Assembly: GCF_004331385.1 (NCBI RefSeq)
Contig: NZ_SJON01000013.1
Span: 53,857 to 117,856 of the forward strand
Origin: Enterobacter quasihormaechei
GTDB lineage: Bacteria > Pseudomonadota > Gammaproteobacteria > Enterobacterales > Enterobacteriaceae
Direction: 5' to 3'
DNA: 64,000 nucleotides
The notes beneath the pieces are model-generated. The model did no database searches, had not been told where the DNA came from, and worked only from the letters and a program-made list of their open reading frames with translations. Below are positions 9,728-18,411 of the stretch, in pieces. Numbering within the stretch: position 1 is the first letter of the stretch; every line of letters starts with the position of its first letter. A program made the position numbers and the translations under genes.

Positions 9728-10576
9728 GTGGCTGCTCAGTTAATTCTTCGCAAAGATGATTTTTTTGCCTCCGCGAGTCAGGCCGTCGCGGTGGCGGACC
9801 GCTACCCGCAAAATGTCTTTGCCGAGCATACCCACGAGTTCTGCGAGCTGGTGATGGTGTGGCGCGGCAATGGCTTACACGTCCTCAACGACCGGCCCTA
9901 CCGCATCACGCGCGGGGATCTGTTTTACATACGCGCCGAAGACAAACACGCCTACGCCTCGGTTAACGATCTGGTGTTGCAGAACGTCATCTACTGCCCT
10001 GACAGGCTTAAACTGAATGTCGACTGGGCGGGCAACATTCCGGGCTTTCTGAATGCCGGAGGCGAACCGCACTGGCGCTTAAGCAGCAGCGGCATGGCTC
10101 AGGTGCGCCAGACAATTTCCCAGCTGGAGCAGGAGAGCCAGAAGGGCGACCCGGTGGCAAACCAGATGTCGGAGCTGCTTTTCGCCCAGCTGGTGATGAC
10201 CCTGAAGCGCCATCGTTACGCCACGGATAATCCCTCCGCCACCACGCAGGAAGCGCTGCTGGATAAGCTGATCGCACTGCTTGCGGGCAGTCTGAACAAG
10301 AGTTTCGTGCTGGAAAAATTCTGCGAGCAGGAGCAGTGCAGCGAGCGCGCGCTGCGCCAGCAGTTCCGCACCCAGACGGGAATGACGATAAACCATTACC
10401 TGCGCCAGCTGCGCATCTGCCACGCCCAGTATCTGTTACAGCATACGGAGCTGATGGTCAGCGAAGTGGCGATGCGCTGCGGATTTGAGGACAGTAATTA
10501 CTTTTCGGTGGTGTTTAACCGCGAGGTGGGGATGACGCCGGTTCAGTGGCGTCATCGCAGTCGAAAGGCGGCGTAG
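9728..10576 (+). CDS. rhaR: Rhamnose regulator RhaR (AraC family)
   Basis: A 282-residue AraC-family activator of its own rhaSR operon. An N-terminal cupin domain ([21 protein letters not shown]) is followed by a C-terminal double helix-turn-helix ([15 protein letters not shown] and [17 protein letters not shown]). Translation probably starts at the GTG at 9728 ([13 protein letters not shown]), agreeing with the shorter E. coli form. The gene ends 18 bp before the oppositely oriented YafO-like gene, which separates it from rhaT. Confidence 0.95.
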   Translation: MAAQLILRKDDFFASASQAVAVADRYPQNVFAEHTHEFCELVMVWRGNGLHVLNDRPYRITRGDLFYIRAEDKHAYASVNDLVLQNVIYCPDRLKLNVDWAGNIPGFLNAGGEPHWRLSSSGMAQVRQTISQLEQESQKGDPVANQMSELLFAQLVMTLKRHRYATDNPSATTQEALLDKLIALLAGSLNKSFVLEKFCEQEQCSERALRQQFRTQTGMTINHYLRQLRICHAQYLLQHTELMVSEVAMRCGFEDSNYFSVVFNREVGMTPVQWRHRSRKAA

Positions 10577-10594
10577 AAAGCCCTCGCACTATAC

Positions 10595-11053
10595 TTAAAG
10601 GATGGATTCCCTAAACTTTCTTGCTATAGTTGCTAACGCTCTAATTTGTTTATAGTTTTGTGCTTCAGAATGGGCCCATGGATGAAAAACAGCGATAAGA
10701 CTATAAGCATTTTCATCAATAAGATTTTGGGTGTAGACCAGACAGCTATCGCTGGTCCGATACCACTGAAGCGTCGTGTGATCGAGGGAAACAGAACGTT
10801 TACCGCTTGGGTAAGTTGGCTGAGGGAACTTATTTGCTCCAATTTCAAGATGCAAATGCCAGAGCTGAGCATCTTTTATATCCTCAGGTCTATCATAAAG
10901 AGTGTCACGACCAAAGTAATGCGGTAACTGACCTGTAGCTTTATAGTGCATGAAATCATCAACCAGACTTTGCTCAAGCTGCGGAAATCTGGCGAAAACA
11001 GGCGCAAAGAATTTTTCGTAGGTTTGAGGGTTGTAAGTTACAGAGATTTGCAA
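10595..11053 (-). CDS. YafO-family mRNA interferase toxin homologue
   Basis: A 152-residue protein whose central part (DFMHYKATGQLPHYFGRDTLYDRP, then HLHLE, YRTSDSCLVY and AYSLIAVFHPWAH) aligns by eye with E. coli YafO, a ribosome-dependent mRNA interferase of about 132 residues. The conserved FGRD.LYD block is intact. The TTG start at 11053 is supported by a GAGG ribosome-binding site that overlaps the stop codon of the upstream gene, so the pair is translationally coupled. The gene is AT-rich and not part of the E. coli rha locus. The partner is not YafN-like. Activity is inferred from family only. Confidence 0.8.
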   Translation of the reverse strand: MQISVTYNPQTYEKFFAPVFARFPQLEQSLVDDFMHYKATGQLPHYFGRDTLYDRPEDIKDAQLWHLHLEIGANKFPQPTYPSGKRSVSLDHTTLQWYRTSDSCLVYTQNLIDENAYSLIAVFHPWAHSEAQNYKQIRALATIARKFRESIL

Positions 11054-11061
11054 TTTACGCC

Positions 11062-11607
11062 TCAGTGAAAAATAATAGACGTTCCATGATCGGCAAGTTT
11101 AGCCAATCCGGTAAGATCCGTTTTACTTTTAAATTGTTCCGTTGGCTTTGTCATTTGCTGGATCAGATGACCGAGATTACTGGCGGCGGAACGCGCTTTT
11201 GCAACGATGATTAGCAATGGCTTAAAGTCATCTCTTTGCACCCTAGCCACTTCTTGTAAAGCGTCTTTCAATGTTGCTTCTAGGCTACGAAGTTGAATCT
11301 CACAAAGATCAACTTTGGCCGGATTCAATAAGCCAATAACGGCGTACATAGCATGTTCATCTGAGGATGATAAATTCCAGTACGCTTCTTCAAGCAGTTT
11401 ACGAAGACCATCAATAATTGAGATTGCTTCATCAACGTCGCTGTCCTGCGGCTTAACAAAGTTTGCGGGCGCAGTCATATTGCTGGACAAAGAGTTTGGG
11501 CATGAGATGGCACTGGTCTGTTGCATGAGCAAACCGATAGCGGCAGCTATTTTTACAGAATCAATAATGTTCATCTCGGTAGTCCCATTTTTTACTACTT
11601 CTTTCAT
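11062..11607 (-). CDS. Unrecognised protein encoded upstream of the YafO-like toxin; candidate antitoxin
   Basis: About 181 residues, mainly predicted helical, with no signal peptide and no motif I recognise. It has an alanine/leucine-rich start (SVKIAAAIGLLMQQ), an acidic middle and a basic C-terminal part (QMTKPTEQFKSK). Its TGA is part of the ribosome-binding site of the toxin gene 8 bp on. It does not look like the Phd-type YafN antitoxin and is about twice its size. The start is uncertain: ATG at 11607, ATG at 11574 or TTG at 11634 are all possible and none has a strong ribosome-binding site. Its order (first gene, coupled to a toxin) is what an antitoxin would show, but the function is a guess. 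Confidence 0.6.
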   Translation of the reverse strand: MKEVVKNGTTEMNIIDSVKIAAAIGLLMQQTSAISCPNSLSSNMTAPANFVKPQDSDVDEAISIIDGLRKLLEEAYWNLSSSDEHAMYAVIGLLNPAKVDLCEIQLRSLEATLKDALQEVARVQRDDFKPLLIIVAKARSAASNLGHLIQQMTKPTEQFKSKTDLTGLAKLADHGTSIIFH

Positions 11608-11636
11608 GGCGTCATTGTAGTTCAAATCATTCAAGA

Positions 11637-11665
11637 TGAATACAGAGAAACGCTGGCGGAATCAA
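11637..11665 (-). promoter_or_regulatory. Possible promoter of the YafO-like two-gene unit
   Basis: On the minus strand TTGATT is followed after 17 bp by TATTCA, 4-5 matches each to sigma70 elements, placing a transcription start just before the first gene. Weak, by eye only. Confidence 0.3.
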
Positions 11666-11676
11666 CGGCTGCGATC

Positions 11677-11711
11677 TCCGGGTAAAGTGAGCTGCGATAT
11701 CTTTACCCGGA
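11677..11711. repeat. 11-bp perfect inverted repeat downstream of rhaT
   Basis: TCCGGGTAAAG and CTTTACCCGGA are exact inverted arms with a 13-nt loop, 12 bp past the rhaT stop. There is no U-tract on the 3' side in the rhaT direction, so it may act as a stabiliser or a weak or Rho-assisted end rather than a classical terminator. Confidence 0.6.
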
Positions 11712-11722
11712 AAAAAGTCTTA

Positions 11723-12757
11723 TCAGTTCGCCATGCCGAGGCCGACAATGTTGGCGGCGATAATAATCACCACGCAGCCCAGGCTCAGCACGCCAACCGG
11801 ACGGCGCCCGGCGTTGTTCCACTCCTTCAGCACCAGCCCGACCAGCCCGCCGCACAGCACGTAGAAGCTCATGTGCAGCATCCAGCTCATATAGTCATAC
11901 TGCGCCGGAATGCTGGCGTGGCCCCAGGCGTAGAAGAAGAATTGCAGATACCACATCAGGCCGCCGAGCGCGGAGAGCAGAACGTTGGTAATGATCAGGG
12001 GTTTTGCCAGCGAGAAGTCGGCTTTTACCGACAGGTTCTTCACTTTTGCCAGCCGAATGAAGCAGAAGCCGAGGTTTACCAGCGCGCCGCCGCCCATGAT
12101 CACCACGTAGCTTGGCAGGGCAACATACAGCGGGTCGACGCCCAGCGCCGCAGCGGCCTCGTGCATCGGTTTGGCGGCGTTCATGGCAAACGACATGCCC
12201 GCCGAGAAGACGCCGCACATCACCGCCAGCAGCAGCCCTTTCTTCAGGTTGAACTCTTCGGCCCTGATGCCCATCTTGCGTTCTTTTAGCTGGCCTGCGC
12301 GGGTGACGATCCCCACGCCGATCACCGCCACCAGCACGCCCAGCAGAGTCATCCGGCCGCCCTGGGTGTTGATCAGCACGTCGAAATGGCCGTTAAGGAT
12401 GGGCGTCATCAGGGTGCCCACTATCAGCGTAATGCCAATGGCGATGCCGATGCCCATCGACATGCCGAGGTAGCGCATGGTAAGGCCGTAGTTGATATTA
12501 CCGATGCCCCACATTGCGCCGAACAGAAACACCGGCAGTAACGTAGAGGCGTTGAAGGAGGAGAAGTAGCCCCAGAAATCGGGCAGCAGCACGGCGCTGA
12601 TGGTCCACGGCAAAATCAGCCAGGAGACCGCGCCGCCAACGGACCACATGGTTTCCCATGACCAGCCTTTCACCTTTTTAAACGGGGCATAGAAACAGGC
12701 AGCACTGGCCGCGCCTATCAAATGCCAGAAAATACCCATCGTAATCGCATGATTCAT
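11723..12757 (-). CDS. rhaT: L-rhamnose/H+ symporter
   Basis: A 344-residue inner-membrane protein with about ten membrane segments, matching E. coli RhaT in length and along the chain (for example [20 protein letters not shown] and the C-terminal [13 protein letters not shown]). It imports L-rhamnose driven by the proton gradient. It reads toward rhaR but is separated from it by the two-gene AT-rich unit. The presence of an ABC importer in the rhaBAD operon means this organism probably has two uptake routes. Confidence 0.96.
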   Translation of the reverse strand: MNHAITMGIFWHLIGAASAACFYAPFKKVKGWSWETMWSVGGAVSWLILPWTISAVLLPDFWGYFSSFNASTLLPVFLFGAMWGIGNINYGLTMRYLGMSMGIGIAIGITLIVGTLMTPILNGHFDVLINTQGGRMTLLGVLVAVIGVGIVTRAGQLKERKMGIRAEEFNLKKGLLLAVMCGVFSAGMSFAMNAAKPMHEAAAALGVDPLYVALPSYVVIMGGGALVNLGFCFIRLAKVKNLSVKADFSLAKPLIITNVLLSALGGLMWYLQFFFYAWGHASIPAQYDYMSWMLHMSFYVLCGGLVGLVLKEWNNAGRRPVGVLSLGCVVIIIAANIVGLGMAN

Positions 12758-12949
12758 TTTTTTATCCTCATCGTTTTTATTGTCGGTGGCTTCCCGCCGA
12801 CTTGATGAGTGTAAAAATTAGGCGGTTTGGGAACCTTCAGAAGGTTGCCGCACTTTTGTGGAGGGTGGCAATCAGCACGTTAAGCGCGTGAGCAGACTCA
12901 CAATTTTGTGATTCATCGAAATCGTAATAACCCTATAAAAACTACGGCA

Positions 12950-12987
12950 TTGATAATCATTTTCAATATCATTTAATTAACTATAAT
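12950..12987 (+). promoter_or_regulatory. sodA promoter with Fur box
   Basis: GATAATCATTTTCAATATC (12952-12970) closely matches the 19-bp Fur box, and a perfect TATAAT lies at 12982-12987. The block is almost identical to the E. coli sodA promoter, which is repressed by Fur and ArcA and induced by SoxRS. The remainder of the 288-bp rhaT-sodA interval holds the rhaT upstream region and no gene. Confidence 0.8.
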
Positions 12988-13045
12988 GAACCAACTGCTT
13001 ACGCGGCATTAACAGCTGTGCCGCCCGACAATAATGGAGAGGATT

Positions 13046-13666
13046 ATGAGTTATACACTGCCATCCCTGCCGTATGCCTACGACGCACTGGAACCGCATT
13101 TCGACAAGCAGACGATGGAAATCCATCACACTAAACACCACCAGACCTACGTGAACAACGCGAATGCTGCGCTGGAAAGCCTGCCAGAGTTCGCTAATCT
13201 GCCTGTTGAAGAGCTGATCACCAAGCTGGACCAGCTGCCAGCAGACAAGAAAACCGTACTGCGTAACAACGCGGGCGGTCACGCTAACCACAGCCTGTTC
13301 TGGAAAGGCCTGAAAACCGGCACCACCCTTCAGGGCGACCTGAAAGCGGCAATCGAGCGCGACTTCGGCTCCGTTGACAACTTCAAAGCGGAATTCGAAA
13401 AAGCCGCTGCAACCCGCTTCGGCTCTGGCTGGGCGTGGCTGGTTCTGAAAGGTGACAAACTGGCGGTCGTTTCCACTGCAAACCAGGACTCCCCGCTGAT
13501 GGGTGAAGCCATCTCTGGCGCATCCGGCTTCCCAATTCTGGGCCTGGACGTGTGGGAACACGCTTACTACCTGAAGTTCCAGAACCGTCGCCCTGACTAC
13601 ATCAAAGCGTTCTGGGATGTCGTGAACTGGGACGAAGCCGCAGCGCGTTTCGCCGCTAAAAAATAA
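13046..13666 (+). CDS. sodA: Manganese superoxide dismutase
   Basis: Dismutates superoxide in the cytosol using Mn. The 206-residue protein has the E. coli length. The N-terminal ligand His27 sits in [12 protein letters not shown], and the C-terminal [11 protein letters not shown] motif carries the Asp and His ligands. The start at 13046 ([10 protein letters not shown]) has a strong GGAGAGG ribosome-binding site; an in-frame extension four codons upstream is not needed. A terminator follows directly. Confidence 0.98.
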   Translation: MSYTLPSLPYAYDALEPHFDKQTMEIHHTKHHQTYVNNANAALESLPEFANLPVEELITKLDQLPADKKTVLRNNAGGHANHSLFWKGLKTGTTLQGDLKAAIERDFGSVDNFKAEFEKAAATRFGSGWAWLVLKGDKLAVVSTANQDSPLMGEAISGASGFPILGLDVWEHAYYLKFQNRRPDYIKAFWDVVNWDEAAARFAAKK

Positions 13667-13688
13667 GGTTGCATTGACGCCTGTGAGA

Positions 13689-13714
13689 AGCGAGTCTGAT
13701 GACTCGCTTTTTTT
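13689..13714 (+). terminator. Rho-independent terminator of sodA
   Basis: AGCGAGTC-tgat-GACTCGCT, an 8-bp perfect stem followed by seven T residues. Confidence 0.92.
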
Positions 13715-13737
13715 GTATCTGCGTAATGGAGGCAGCG

Positions 13738-14412
13738 ATGCATTACCCGGTGAACGTGTTTACAGGCAAGGTAAGGGAGTACGACGGCAGCCGCCCGAGC
13801 GCCATCGCCAAAGTGCAGGTCGACGGTGAGCTGTCGCTGACCGAGCTCGGGCTGGTGGGCGACCAGCAGGCCGAAAAGAAAATCCACGGCGGGCCCGATC
13901 GCGCGCTGTGCCACTATCCGCGCGAGCACTATCAGCACTGGAAAACCGAATTTCCTGAACAGGCAGACCTCTTCGTCGCGCCAGCGTTTGGCGAAAATCT
14001 CTCAACGGAAGGGCTGACGGAAAAGAACGTCTTTATTGGCGATATTTACCGCTGGGGCGATGCCCTGATTCAGGTCACCCAGCCGCGCTCGCCGTGCTTT
14101 AAGCTCAACTACCATTTCGGTATTCAGGATATGTCGGCCCAGCTGCAAAACGCGGGCAAAACCGGCTGGCTGTATCGCGTTGTGCAGGCGGGACAGGTTT
14201 CTGCGGATGCGCCGCTTGAGCTCGCGTCGCGCCTGAGTGAGGTGTCGGTGTACGAGGCCTGCGCGATTGCCTGGCATATGCCTTTCGACGATGAACAGTA
14301 TCATCGCCTGCTGTCGGCGGGGGGGTTGTCTACCAGCTGGACAAGAACGATGCAGAAGCGGCGTATAAGCGGGAAGATCGAGAGTAGTTCGCGGAGATTG
14401 TGGGGGAAATAG
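13738..14412 (+). CDS. yiiM: MOSC-domain protein YiiM
   Basis: A 224-residue MOSC-domain protein that matches E. coli YiiM throughout (GLVGDQQAEKKIHGGPDRALCHYPREHY, then AFGENLSTEGLTE and the conserved-Cys region QPRSPCFKLNYHF). The MOSC fold binds molybdenum cofactor, and YiiM has been linked to detoxification of N-hydroxylated base analogues. The start at 13738 gives the family length; an upstream in-frame ATG at 13726 is possible. The gene lies 71 bp after sodA, beyond its terminator. Confidence 0.92.
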   Translation: MHYPVNVFTGKVREYDGSRPSAIAKVQVDGELSLTELGLVGDQQAEKKIHGGPDRALCHYPREHYQHWKTEFPEQADLFVAPAFGENLSTEGLTEKNVFIGDIYRWGDALIQVTQPRSPCFKLNYHFGIQDMSAQLQNAGKTGWLYRVVQAGQVSADAPLELASRLSEVSVYEACAIAWHMPFDDEQYHRLLSAGGLSTSWTRTMQKRRISGKIESSSRRLWGK

Positions 14413-14424
14413 GCTCCGTAAAAA

Positions 14425-14457
14425 GTAGGCCGGGTAAGCGAAGCCGCCACCCGGCAC
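14425..14457. repeat. REP palindrome between yiiM and cpxA
   Basis: Single REP unit (GTAGGCCGGGTAAGCGAAGCCGCC...CGGC) in the convergent intergenic space, probably the 3' end structure of both transcripts. Confidence 0.8.
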
Positions 14458-14463
14458 ATACCG

Positions 14464-15837
14464 TTACGAACGCTTATACAGCGGTAGCCACAGCGTTAAC
14501 CGCAGCCCGCCCAGCGGGCTGTCATCGGCTTTCACCCAGCCACGGTGCTGCTGCATGGCGGTTTCAACAATCGCCAGACCCAGCCCCGTACCGCCGGACT
14601 CGCGGTCGCGCGCCTCGTCGGTGCGGTAGAACGGACGGAAAATCTGCTCGCGATCTTCCGGGCTGACGCCTGGACCATCGTCATCGACAATGACGGTAAT
14701 CCCGTCTTTATCCACCGAAAACGCCACTTCAATCTTCGTGTGCGAATAGCGCAGGGCGTTACGCACGATATTCTCCAGCGCGCTTTCCAGCGTGTTGGGG
14801 TTACCGTAGAGCGGCCACGGGCCCGGCGGGAAGTTGACGGTGAACGATTTCCCCATCTGCTCCGCTTCGAACGCTGCGTTGTCCAGCACCTCGTGCCACA
14901 GGTGATTGGCTTTCACCGTTTCGCTCACCAGCGCATTTTTCTGCTGGTTACGCGACATCACCAGCAGATCGTTGATCATGCTGTCCAGACGATGCGCTTC
15001 CGTCTCAATACGCTCCAGCTCTTTGCTCTCACCGCTGCGGCGGCGCAGCAGGGCGGTGCCCAGCTGTAAGCGCGTGAGCGGCGTACGCAGTTCGTGTGAG
15101 ATGTCTGACAGCAGGCGTTGCTGGGCAGTCATCATCCGATCAAGCGCGCTGACCATCTGGTTAAAACTGGTGCCGGCGGCCAGAAACTCCTGCGGCCCGG
15201 ATTCCAGCTCCGGATGCTGCCTGAGGTTGCCTTGTGCCACTTCGTCCGCCGCGTTTTTCAGCTTACGCGCCGGTTTCGCCAGGCTCCACGCCAGCCATAA
15301 CAGCAGCGGGGAACTGACCAGCATCGTGACGATCAGCAGCAGAAGCGGACGGTCAAACAGCAGGTTGATGAAGTCGGACTGGGAACTGCTCGCAGGGCGA
15401 ATCAGGTAGAGCTGATAGTTATCTTCCCCATCCCGTACCGAGAAAGGGCCGACCATCTCTACCCGACCATATTTCTTTTTCTGTGGGTGATCGGCGTTAT
15501 CCGCCTGGCCAATAAAGTTGCGGATGATCTGCATCTCATTGCGATCGGCCCCAATCACGCGACCTTCGCTGGTAACCAGCAAAAGACGTTGTCCCGGGGG
15601 CGCCCACTTGTCGATAGCGCGAAACAACCTGCGCCACCACATTAAATCGTTCGGCGGATCGTTTGCCAGCTCCGCTTCCACGTGCTGCTCGATCATCACG
15701 CCCTGACGTTGCTCGCTGTCGAGAAGCTCCGTCATCTGGCGTGAGTCGAGTTTTGGCAACATCAAAACGAGCATTAAAACCAGTGCCAGCGTCAGCCAGA
15801 AGATGGCGAAGATGCGGGCGGTTAAGCTGCCTATCAT
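14464..15837 (-). CDS. cpxA: Envelope-stress sensor histidine kinase CpxA
   Basis: Inner-membrane sensor that phosphorylates CpxR when envelope proteins misfold. The 457 residues comprise a first membrane segment (about 8-28), a periplasmic sensor (about 30-163), a second membrane segment (about 164-184), a HAMP linker, the H-box SHELRTPLTRL with His248 and a C-terminal ATPase (GTGLGLAIVE). The start overlaps the cpxR stop by four bases, so kinase and regulator are coupled. Confidence 0.97.
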   Translation of the reverse strand: MIGSLTARIFAIFWLTLALVLMLVLMLPKLDSRQMTELLDSEQRQGVMIEQHVEAELANDPPNDLMWWRRLFRAIDKWAPPGQRLLLVTSEGRVIGADRNEMQIIRNFIGQADNADHPQKKKYGRVEMVGPFSVRDGEDNYQLYLIRPASSSQSDFINLLFDRPLLLLIVTMLVSSPLLLWLAWSLAKPARKLKNAADEVAQGNLRQHPELESGPQEFLAAGTSFNQMVSALDRMMTAQQRLLSDISHELRTPLTRLQLGTALLRRRSGESKELERIETEAHRLDSMINDLLVMSRNQQKNALVSETVKANHLWHEVLDNAAFEAEQMGKSFTVNFPPGPWPLYGNPNTLESALENIVRNALRYSHTKIEVAFSVDKDGITVIVDDDGPGVSPEDREQIFRPFYRTDEARDRESGGTGLGLAIVETAMQQHRGWVKADDSPLGGLRLTLWLPLYKRS

Positions 15838-16532
15838 GAAGCGGAAACCATCAGATAACCGCGACCACGCAGGGTTTTAAACCATGGGTGACCGTCTTTA
15901 CGCTCCGGCAGCTTACGGCGCAGGTTCGAAATATGCATATCGATGGCGCGGTCAAACGGGGTAAGACGTTTGCCCAGCACTTCCTGGCTCAAGTGTTCAC
16001 GTGACACCACCTGGCCGAGATGCTGCGCCAGCAGATACAGCAGGGTGAACTCGGTGCCGGTTAGCTCCAGCGTTTCACCGTCGAAGCTCGCTTCCTGGCG
16101 GCCTGGGTTCAGGCTCAGGGAGTCCACTTCCAGCGTAGGTGAACTGTTGTCGGTATTCTGCTGCTGCTCGCTCCAGTGAGAACGGCGCAGGATCGCACGA
16201 ATACGGGCCACCAGTTCACGGTCGTTGAACGGCTTAGGTAAGTAGTCATCCGCACCCAGCTCAAGGCCGAGAACGCGGTCAAGCTCGCTGCCGCGTGCGG
16301 TCAGCATAATAACGGGGGTCTGGTGTGTCTGTCGAAGCTCTTTCAACGTATCAATGCCGTTTTTCTTCGGCATCATGACGTCGAGCAAAAGTAAATCGAT
16401 GCTGTCGTCAAGGAGACTCAGCGCCTGTTCCCCATCATGGGCAACCAGGACGTTGAAACCTTCCATGTCGAGCAACTCCTTTAAAAGAGATGTGAGCTCT
16501 CGGTCATCATCAACTAACAGGATTTTATTCAT
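15834..16532 (-). CDS. cpxR: Envelope-stress response regulator CpxR
   Basis: A 232-residue OmpR-type response regulator. The receiver domain has the acidic pair DDD (8-10), the phospho-acceptor Asp51 (LLLLDVMMP) and Lys100 (LPKPF). The C-terminal winged helix ends LRGRGYLMVSAS. It controls envelope protein-folding genes including cpxP, which is divergently transcribed 150 bp away, and its own operon. Confidence 0.98.
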   Translation of the reverse strand: MNKILLVDDDRELTSLLKELLDMEGFNVLVAHDGEQALSLLDDSIDLLLLDVMMPKKNGIDTLKELRQTHQTPVIMLTARGSELDRVLGLELGADDYLPKPFNDRELVARIRAILRRSHWSEQQQNTDNSSPTLEVDSLSLNPGRQEASFDGETLELTGTEFTLLYLLAQHLGQVVSREHLSQEVLGKRLTPFDRAIDMHISNLRRKLPERKDGHPWFKTLRGRGYLMVSAS

Positions 16533-16587
16533 TGTTTAAATACCTCCGAGGCAGAAATTACGACATCAAGGCTATCTAATCCATGAC

Positions 16588-16602
16588 TTTACGTTGTTTT
16601 AC
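16588..16602 (-). promoter_or_regulatory. CpxR box between cpxR and cpxP
   Basis: On the minus strand the sequence is GTAAA-ACAAC-GTAAA, an exact match to the CpxR consensus GTAAA-N5-GTAAA. It serves the cpxP/cpxRA divergent promoters. Confidence 0.93.
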
Positions 16603-16682
16603 ACCCCCTGACGCATGTTTGCAGCCTGAATCGTAGACTGTCTCTCGTTGAATCGCGACACGAAAGATTTTGGGAGCAAGTG

Positions 16683-17189
16683 ATGCGCAAAGTTACCGCT
16701 GCCGTCATGGCCTCAACGCTGGCCTTCAGTGCGTTTAGCCAGGCTGCTGTAGCTAACATCAGCGATAACGGCTCCTCGGTTGAGGGCGCAACGCAGCACA
16801 GCAGCCAAAACCATATGTTTGACGGCATAAGTTTAACCGAACATCAGCGTCAACAGATGCGAGATCTGATGCAGAGGGCACGACACGACCAGCCCCCTGT
16901 TAATGTTAGCGAAATGGAGACAATGCATCGCCTTGTCACCGCAGAAAATTTTGACGAAAACGCTGTACGCGCTCAGGCCGAAAAAATGGCGCAGGAACAG
17001 GTTGCCCGCCAGGTAGAGATGGCGAAGGTTCGCAACCAGATGTTTCACCTGCTAACGCCCGAGCAGCAAGCGGTTTTGAACACCAAACATCAGCAACGTA
17101 TGAACCAGTTGCGTGAGGTTGCACGGATGCAGCGAAGCTCAGATATGACGCTTTTCAGTAGCAATAGCAGTACCCGTAGTAACCAGTAA
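16683..17189 (+). CDS. cpxP: Periplasmic Cpx inhibitor and chaperone CpxP
   Basis: A 168-residue periplasmic protein that dampens CpxA and helps remove misfolded proteins. A signal peptide (about residues 1-22) is followed by a mostly helical mature part with two LTxxQ motifs (LTEHQRQQM and LTPEQQAVL) typical of the CpxP/Spy family. The segment between the signal peptide and [12 protein letters not shown] diverges from E. coli. The ATG at 16683 follows GGGAGCAAG. Its 3' UTR carries the sRNA CpxQ. Confidence 0.95.
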   Translation: MRKVTAAVMASTLAFSAFSQAAVANISDNGSSVEGATQHSSQNHMFDGISLTEHQRQQMRDLMQRARHDQPPVNVSEMETMHRLVTAENFDENAVRAQAEKMAQEQVARQVEMAKVRNQMFHLLTPEQQAVLNTKHQQRMNQLREVARMQRSSDMTLFSSNSSTRSNQ

Positions 17190-17195
17190 ACCCTG

Positions 17196-17253
17196 TTTTC
17201 CTTGCCATAGACACCATCCCTGTCTTCCCCCACATGATGTGGGGGTTTTTTTT
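17196..17253 (+). ncRNA. cpxQ: CpxQ sRNA from the cpxP 3' UTR
   Basis: The stretch starting TTTTCCTTGCCATAGACACC and ending in the terminator stem CCCCCACatgaTGTGGGGG plus eight T is nearly identical to CpxQ, the Hfq-dependent RNA released by RNase E from the cpxP mRNA in enterobacteria. In E. coli and Salmonella it represses envelope-protein mRNAs. The 5' end is assigned by similarity. The hairpin at 17227-17253 is also the cpxP terminator. Confidence 0.88.
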
Positions 17254-17342
17254 GCCCGTCGTTCAGGTTTGTTAACGCTTTATTCATCCTTTCACTCCAC
17301 CGCCATCCGTTATACTAGCGCCATGGCATGACAGGAGTGTTT

Positions 17343-18227
17343 ATGAATCAATCCTATGGACGGCTGGTAAGCCGGGCCGCAATAGCCGCGACGGTGACGG
17401 CGTCGTGTTTGCTGATCATTAAAATCTTCGCGTGGTGGTACACCGGCTCGGTCAGTATTCTGGCGGCGCTGGTGGATTCGCTGGTGGATATTGCCGCCTC
17501 GCTGACCAACCTGCTGGTGGTGCGCTACTCGCTGCAACCGGCGGATGAAGAGCATACGTTTGGGCACGGCAAGGCGGAATCGCTGGCCGCGCTGGCGCAA
17601 AGCATGTTTATTTCGGGCTCCGCGCTTTTTCTGTTTTTGACCGGCATTCAGCACCTTATTTCGCCTTCCCCTATGAACGATCCGGGCGTTGGCGTGGTCG
17701 TAACGGTAGTTGCACTTATAAGCACACTTGTTCTTGTAACGTTCCAGCGCTGGGTCGTACGCAAAACTCAAAGCCAGGCTGTACGGGCCGATATGCTTCA
17801 TTATCAGTCTGATGTTATGATGAATGGGGCTATTCTTATTGCGCTTGGTCTGGCCTGGTATGGCTGGCATCGGGCCGATGCGTTGTTTGCGTTAGGGATA
17901 GGGATCTATATTTTATACAGCGCGTTGCGGATGGGGTATGACGCGGTACAGTCGCTTCTTGACCGTGCGCTTCCGGACGCAGAACGTAATGAAATTTATG
18001 CCATCGTGACCAACTGGCCTGGCGTCAGTGGCGCTCACGATCTTCGTACGCGGCAGTCAGGGCCGACCCGCTTTATTCAGATTCATTTGGAAATGGAAGA
18101 CAACCTGCCACTGGTTCAGGCGCATATGGTCGCTGAACAGGTGGAGCAGGCGATTTTGCAGCGTTTCCCTGGGTCAGACGTCATTATTCACCAGGATCCG
18201 TGCTCTGTCGTACCCAGGGCGTTTTGA
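17343..18227 (+). CDS. fieF: Cation efflux pump FieF (ferrous iron/zinc)
   Basis: A 294-residue cation diffusion facilitator that exports Fe2+, Zn2+ and similar metals in exchange for protons. The transport-site residues known from E. coli YiiP are at D45 and D49 (LVDSLVD) and H153 and D157 (HYQSD), followed by a C-terminal cytosolic metal-binding domain. The start at 17343 ([13 protein letters not shown]) is that of E. coli; the last residues are a few shorter than in E. coli. Confidence 0.96.
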   Translation: MNQSYGRLVSRAAIAATVTASCLLIIKIFAWWYTGSVSILAALVDSLVDIAASLTNLLVVRYSLQPADEEHTFGHGKAESLAALAQSMFISGSALFLFLTGIQHLISPSPMNDPGVGVVVTVVALISTLVLVTFQRWVVRKTQSQAVRADMLHYQSDVMMNGAILIALGLAWYGWHRADALFALGIGIYILYSALRMGYDAVQSLLDRALPDAERNEIYAIVTNWPGVSGAHDLRTRQSGPTRFIQIHLEMEDNLPLVQAHMVAEQVEQAILQRFPGSDVIIHQDPCSVVPRAF

Positions 18228-18298
18228 GCTTTCGTAATTCGTTGTAAAAAAGAGAGCCAGACCAGCATTTTGTGGATAAATTACCACCATATGGCCTG

Positions 18299-18316
18299 AC
18301 CTGAATCAATTCAGCT
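18299..18316. promoter_or_regulatory. Cra (FruR) operator and promoter of pfkA
   Basis: The near-palindrome CCTGAATCAATTCAGCT matches the Cra site at the E. coli pfkA promoter; a TATACT -10 follows at 18329-18334. Cra represses pfkA when fructose 1-phosphate or fructose 1,6-bisphosphate is low. Confidence 0.7.
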
Positions 18317-18411
18317 GGAAGGGATTGATATACTATTTGCAGTATTCGACGGTTGAACAGTTTCTTCCGGCAGCAGATTTCAATTTTGCATTCCTAAGTT
18401 CAGAGGTAGTC

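Noticed and set aside
11677..11711. Inverted repeat as a classical terminator of rhaT or as an insertion-sequence end
   Set aside because: No U-tract follows the stem on the rhaT strand, and no matching copy was seen on the other side of the two-gene insertion near 10577, so neither claim is supported.
10577..11722. Direct repeats or a transposase that would explain the YafO-unit insertion
   Set aside because: The flanks at 10577-10594 and 11635-11722 were compared by eye and no shared target-site duplication or transposase remnant was found.
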